A DNA stretch of 64,000 nucleotides from positions 5,001 to 69,000 of the forward strand of contig CM055113.1 in assembly GCA_029204225.1 (NCBI GenBank), given 5' to 3'. The translations under genes were made by a program, and so were the position numbers. This DNA is from Diphasiastrum complanatum (Eukaryota > Streptophyta > Lycopodiopsida > Lycopodiales > Lycopodiaceae). The notes under the pieces were generated by a model, which searched no databases, was not told the origin of the DNA, and saw only the letters and a list, made by a program, of their open reading frames with translations. Positions 63,976-64,000 of this stretch are shown here, one piece after another (within the stretch, counting starts at the first letter, position 1; each line of letters opens with the position of its first letter).

Positions 63976-64000
63976 GGGTAAGGTTTGCTTTTTGTGTTTT

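Larger units (their letters stand above)
58713..64000. repeat. Segmental duplication, gag-side block, copy 2
   Basis: Matches 50288-55584 to the end of the window. It is directly joined to pol copy 2, without the 10.36 kb found in copy 1. Confidence 0.95.

Overview
The window joins two kinds of land-plant DNA. Bases 1 to about 21,016 are plastid (chloroplast) DNA in the ancestral land-plant gene order: rpl16-rpl14-rps8-infA-rpl36-rps11-rpoA, then petD-petB-psbH / psbN / psbT-psbB, clpP, the 5' exon of rps12, rpl20, rps18-rpl33-psaJ, trnP-UGG, trnW-CCA, petG-petL, and psbE-psbF-psbL-psbJ. From about 21,050 to 64,000 the sequence looks nuclear: long AT-rich spacers, one intact 13-exon sulfate-transporter gene, microsatellites, and a dense pile of broken Ty1/copia and Ty3/gypsy retrotransposons. 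The DNA is either a recent plastid insertion in a nuclear chromosome (NUPT) or a chimeric assembly. The plastid genes are undecayed, so either explanation implies a very recent junction.

Organism: a vascular plant that is probably not a flowering plant (gymnosperm, fern or lycophyte). The plastid genes carry a heavy load of genomic C where conserved proteins need U. Three genes start with ACG (rpl36, petD, psbT), and two (rpl14, petD) have CAA exactly at the canonical stop position, which C-to-U editing would turn into UAA. Leu and Phe positions are repeatedly encoded as Ser or Pro (psbT, psbF, psbJ, petB, petD, psaJ, petL, petG). Functional infA, rpl33 and a two-intron clpP are present. I cannot fix the genus.

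Layout: 1-3.6 kb ribosomal-protein/rpoA cluster; 3.9-9.4 kb psbB operon on the minus strand, with psbN opposed; 10.2-12.2 kb clpP; 12.37-12.48 kb rps12 exon 1, then 3.1 kb without recognisable genes; 15.6-18.65 kb small ribosomal and photosystem genes and two tRNAs; 20.25-21.02 kb psbE operon; about 21.02-21.05 kb junction; 21.05-21.36 kb a zinc-knuckle ORF; 21.4-25.9 kb nuclear spacer with foldbacks and a duplicated block; 25.95-33.33 kb a SULTR3-like sulfate/anion transporter; 34-37 kb spacer; 37.3-64 kb retroelements.

The retroelement zone contains a large duplication. A gypsy pol block (37.41-39.93 kb) and a gag-containing block (50.29-55.58 kb) recur as one continuous unit at 56.21-64.0 kb. 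Between the two halves copy 1 keeps 10.36 kb that copy 2 lacks, and the copy-2 joint lies at a 4-bp microhomology. Both integrase copies have Gly in place of a catalytic Asp, so the element was already disabled before it was duplicated.
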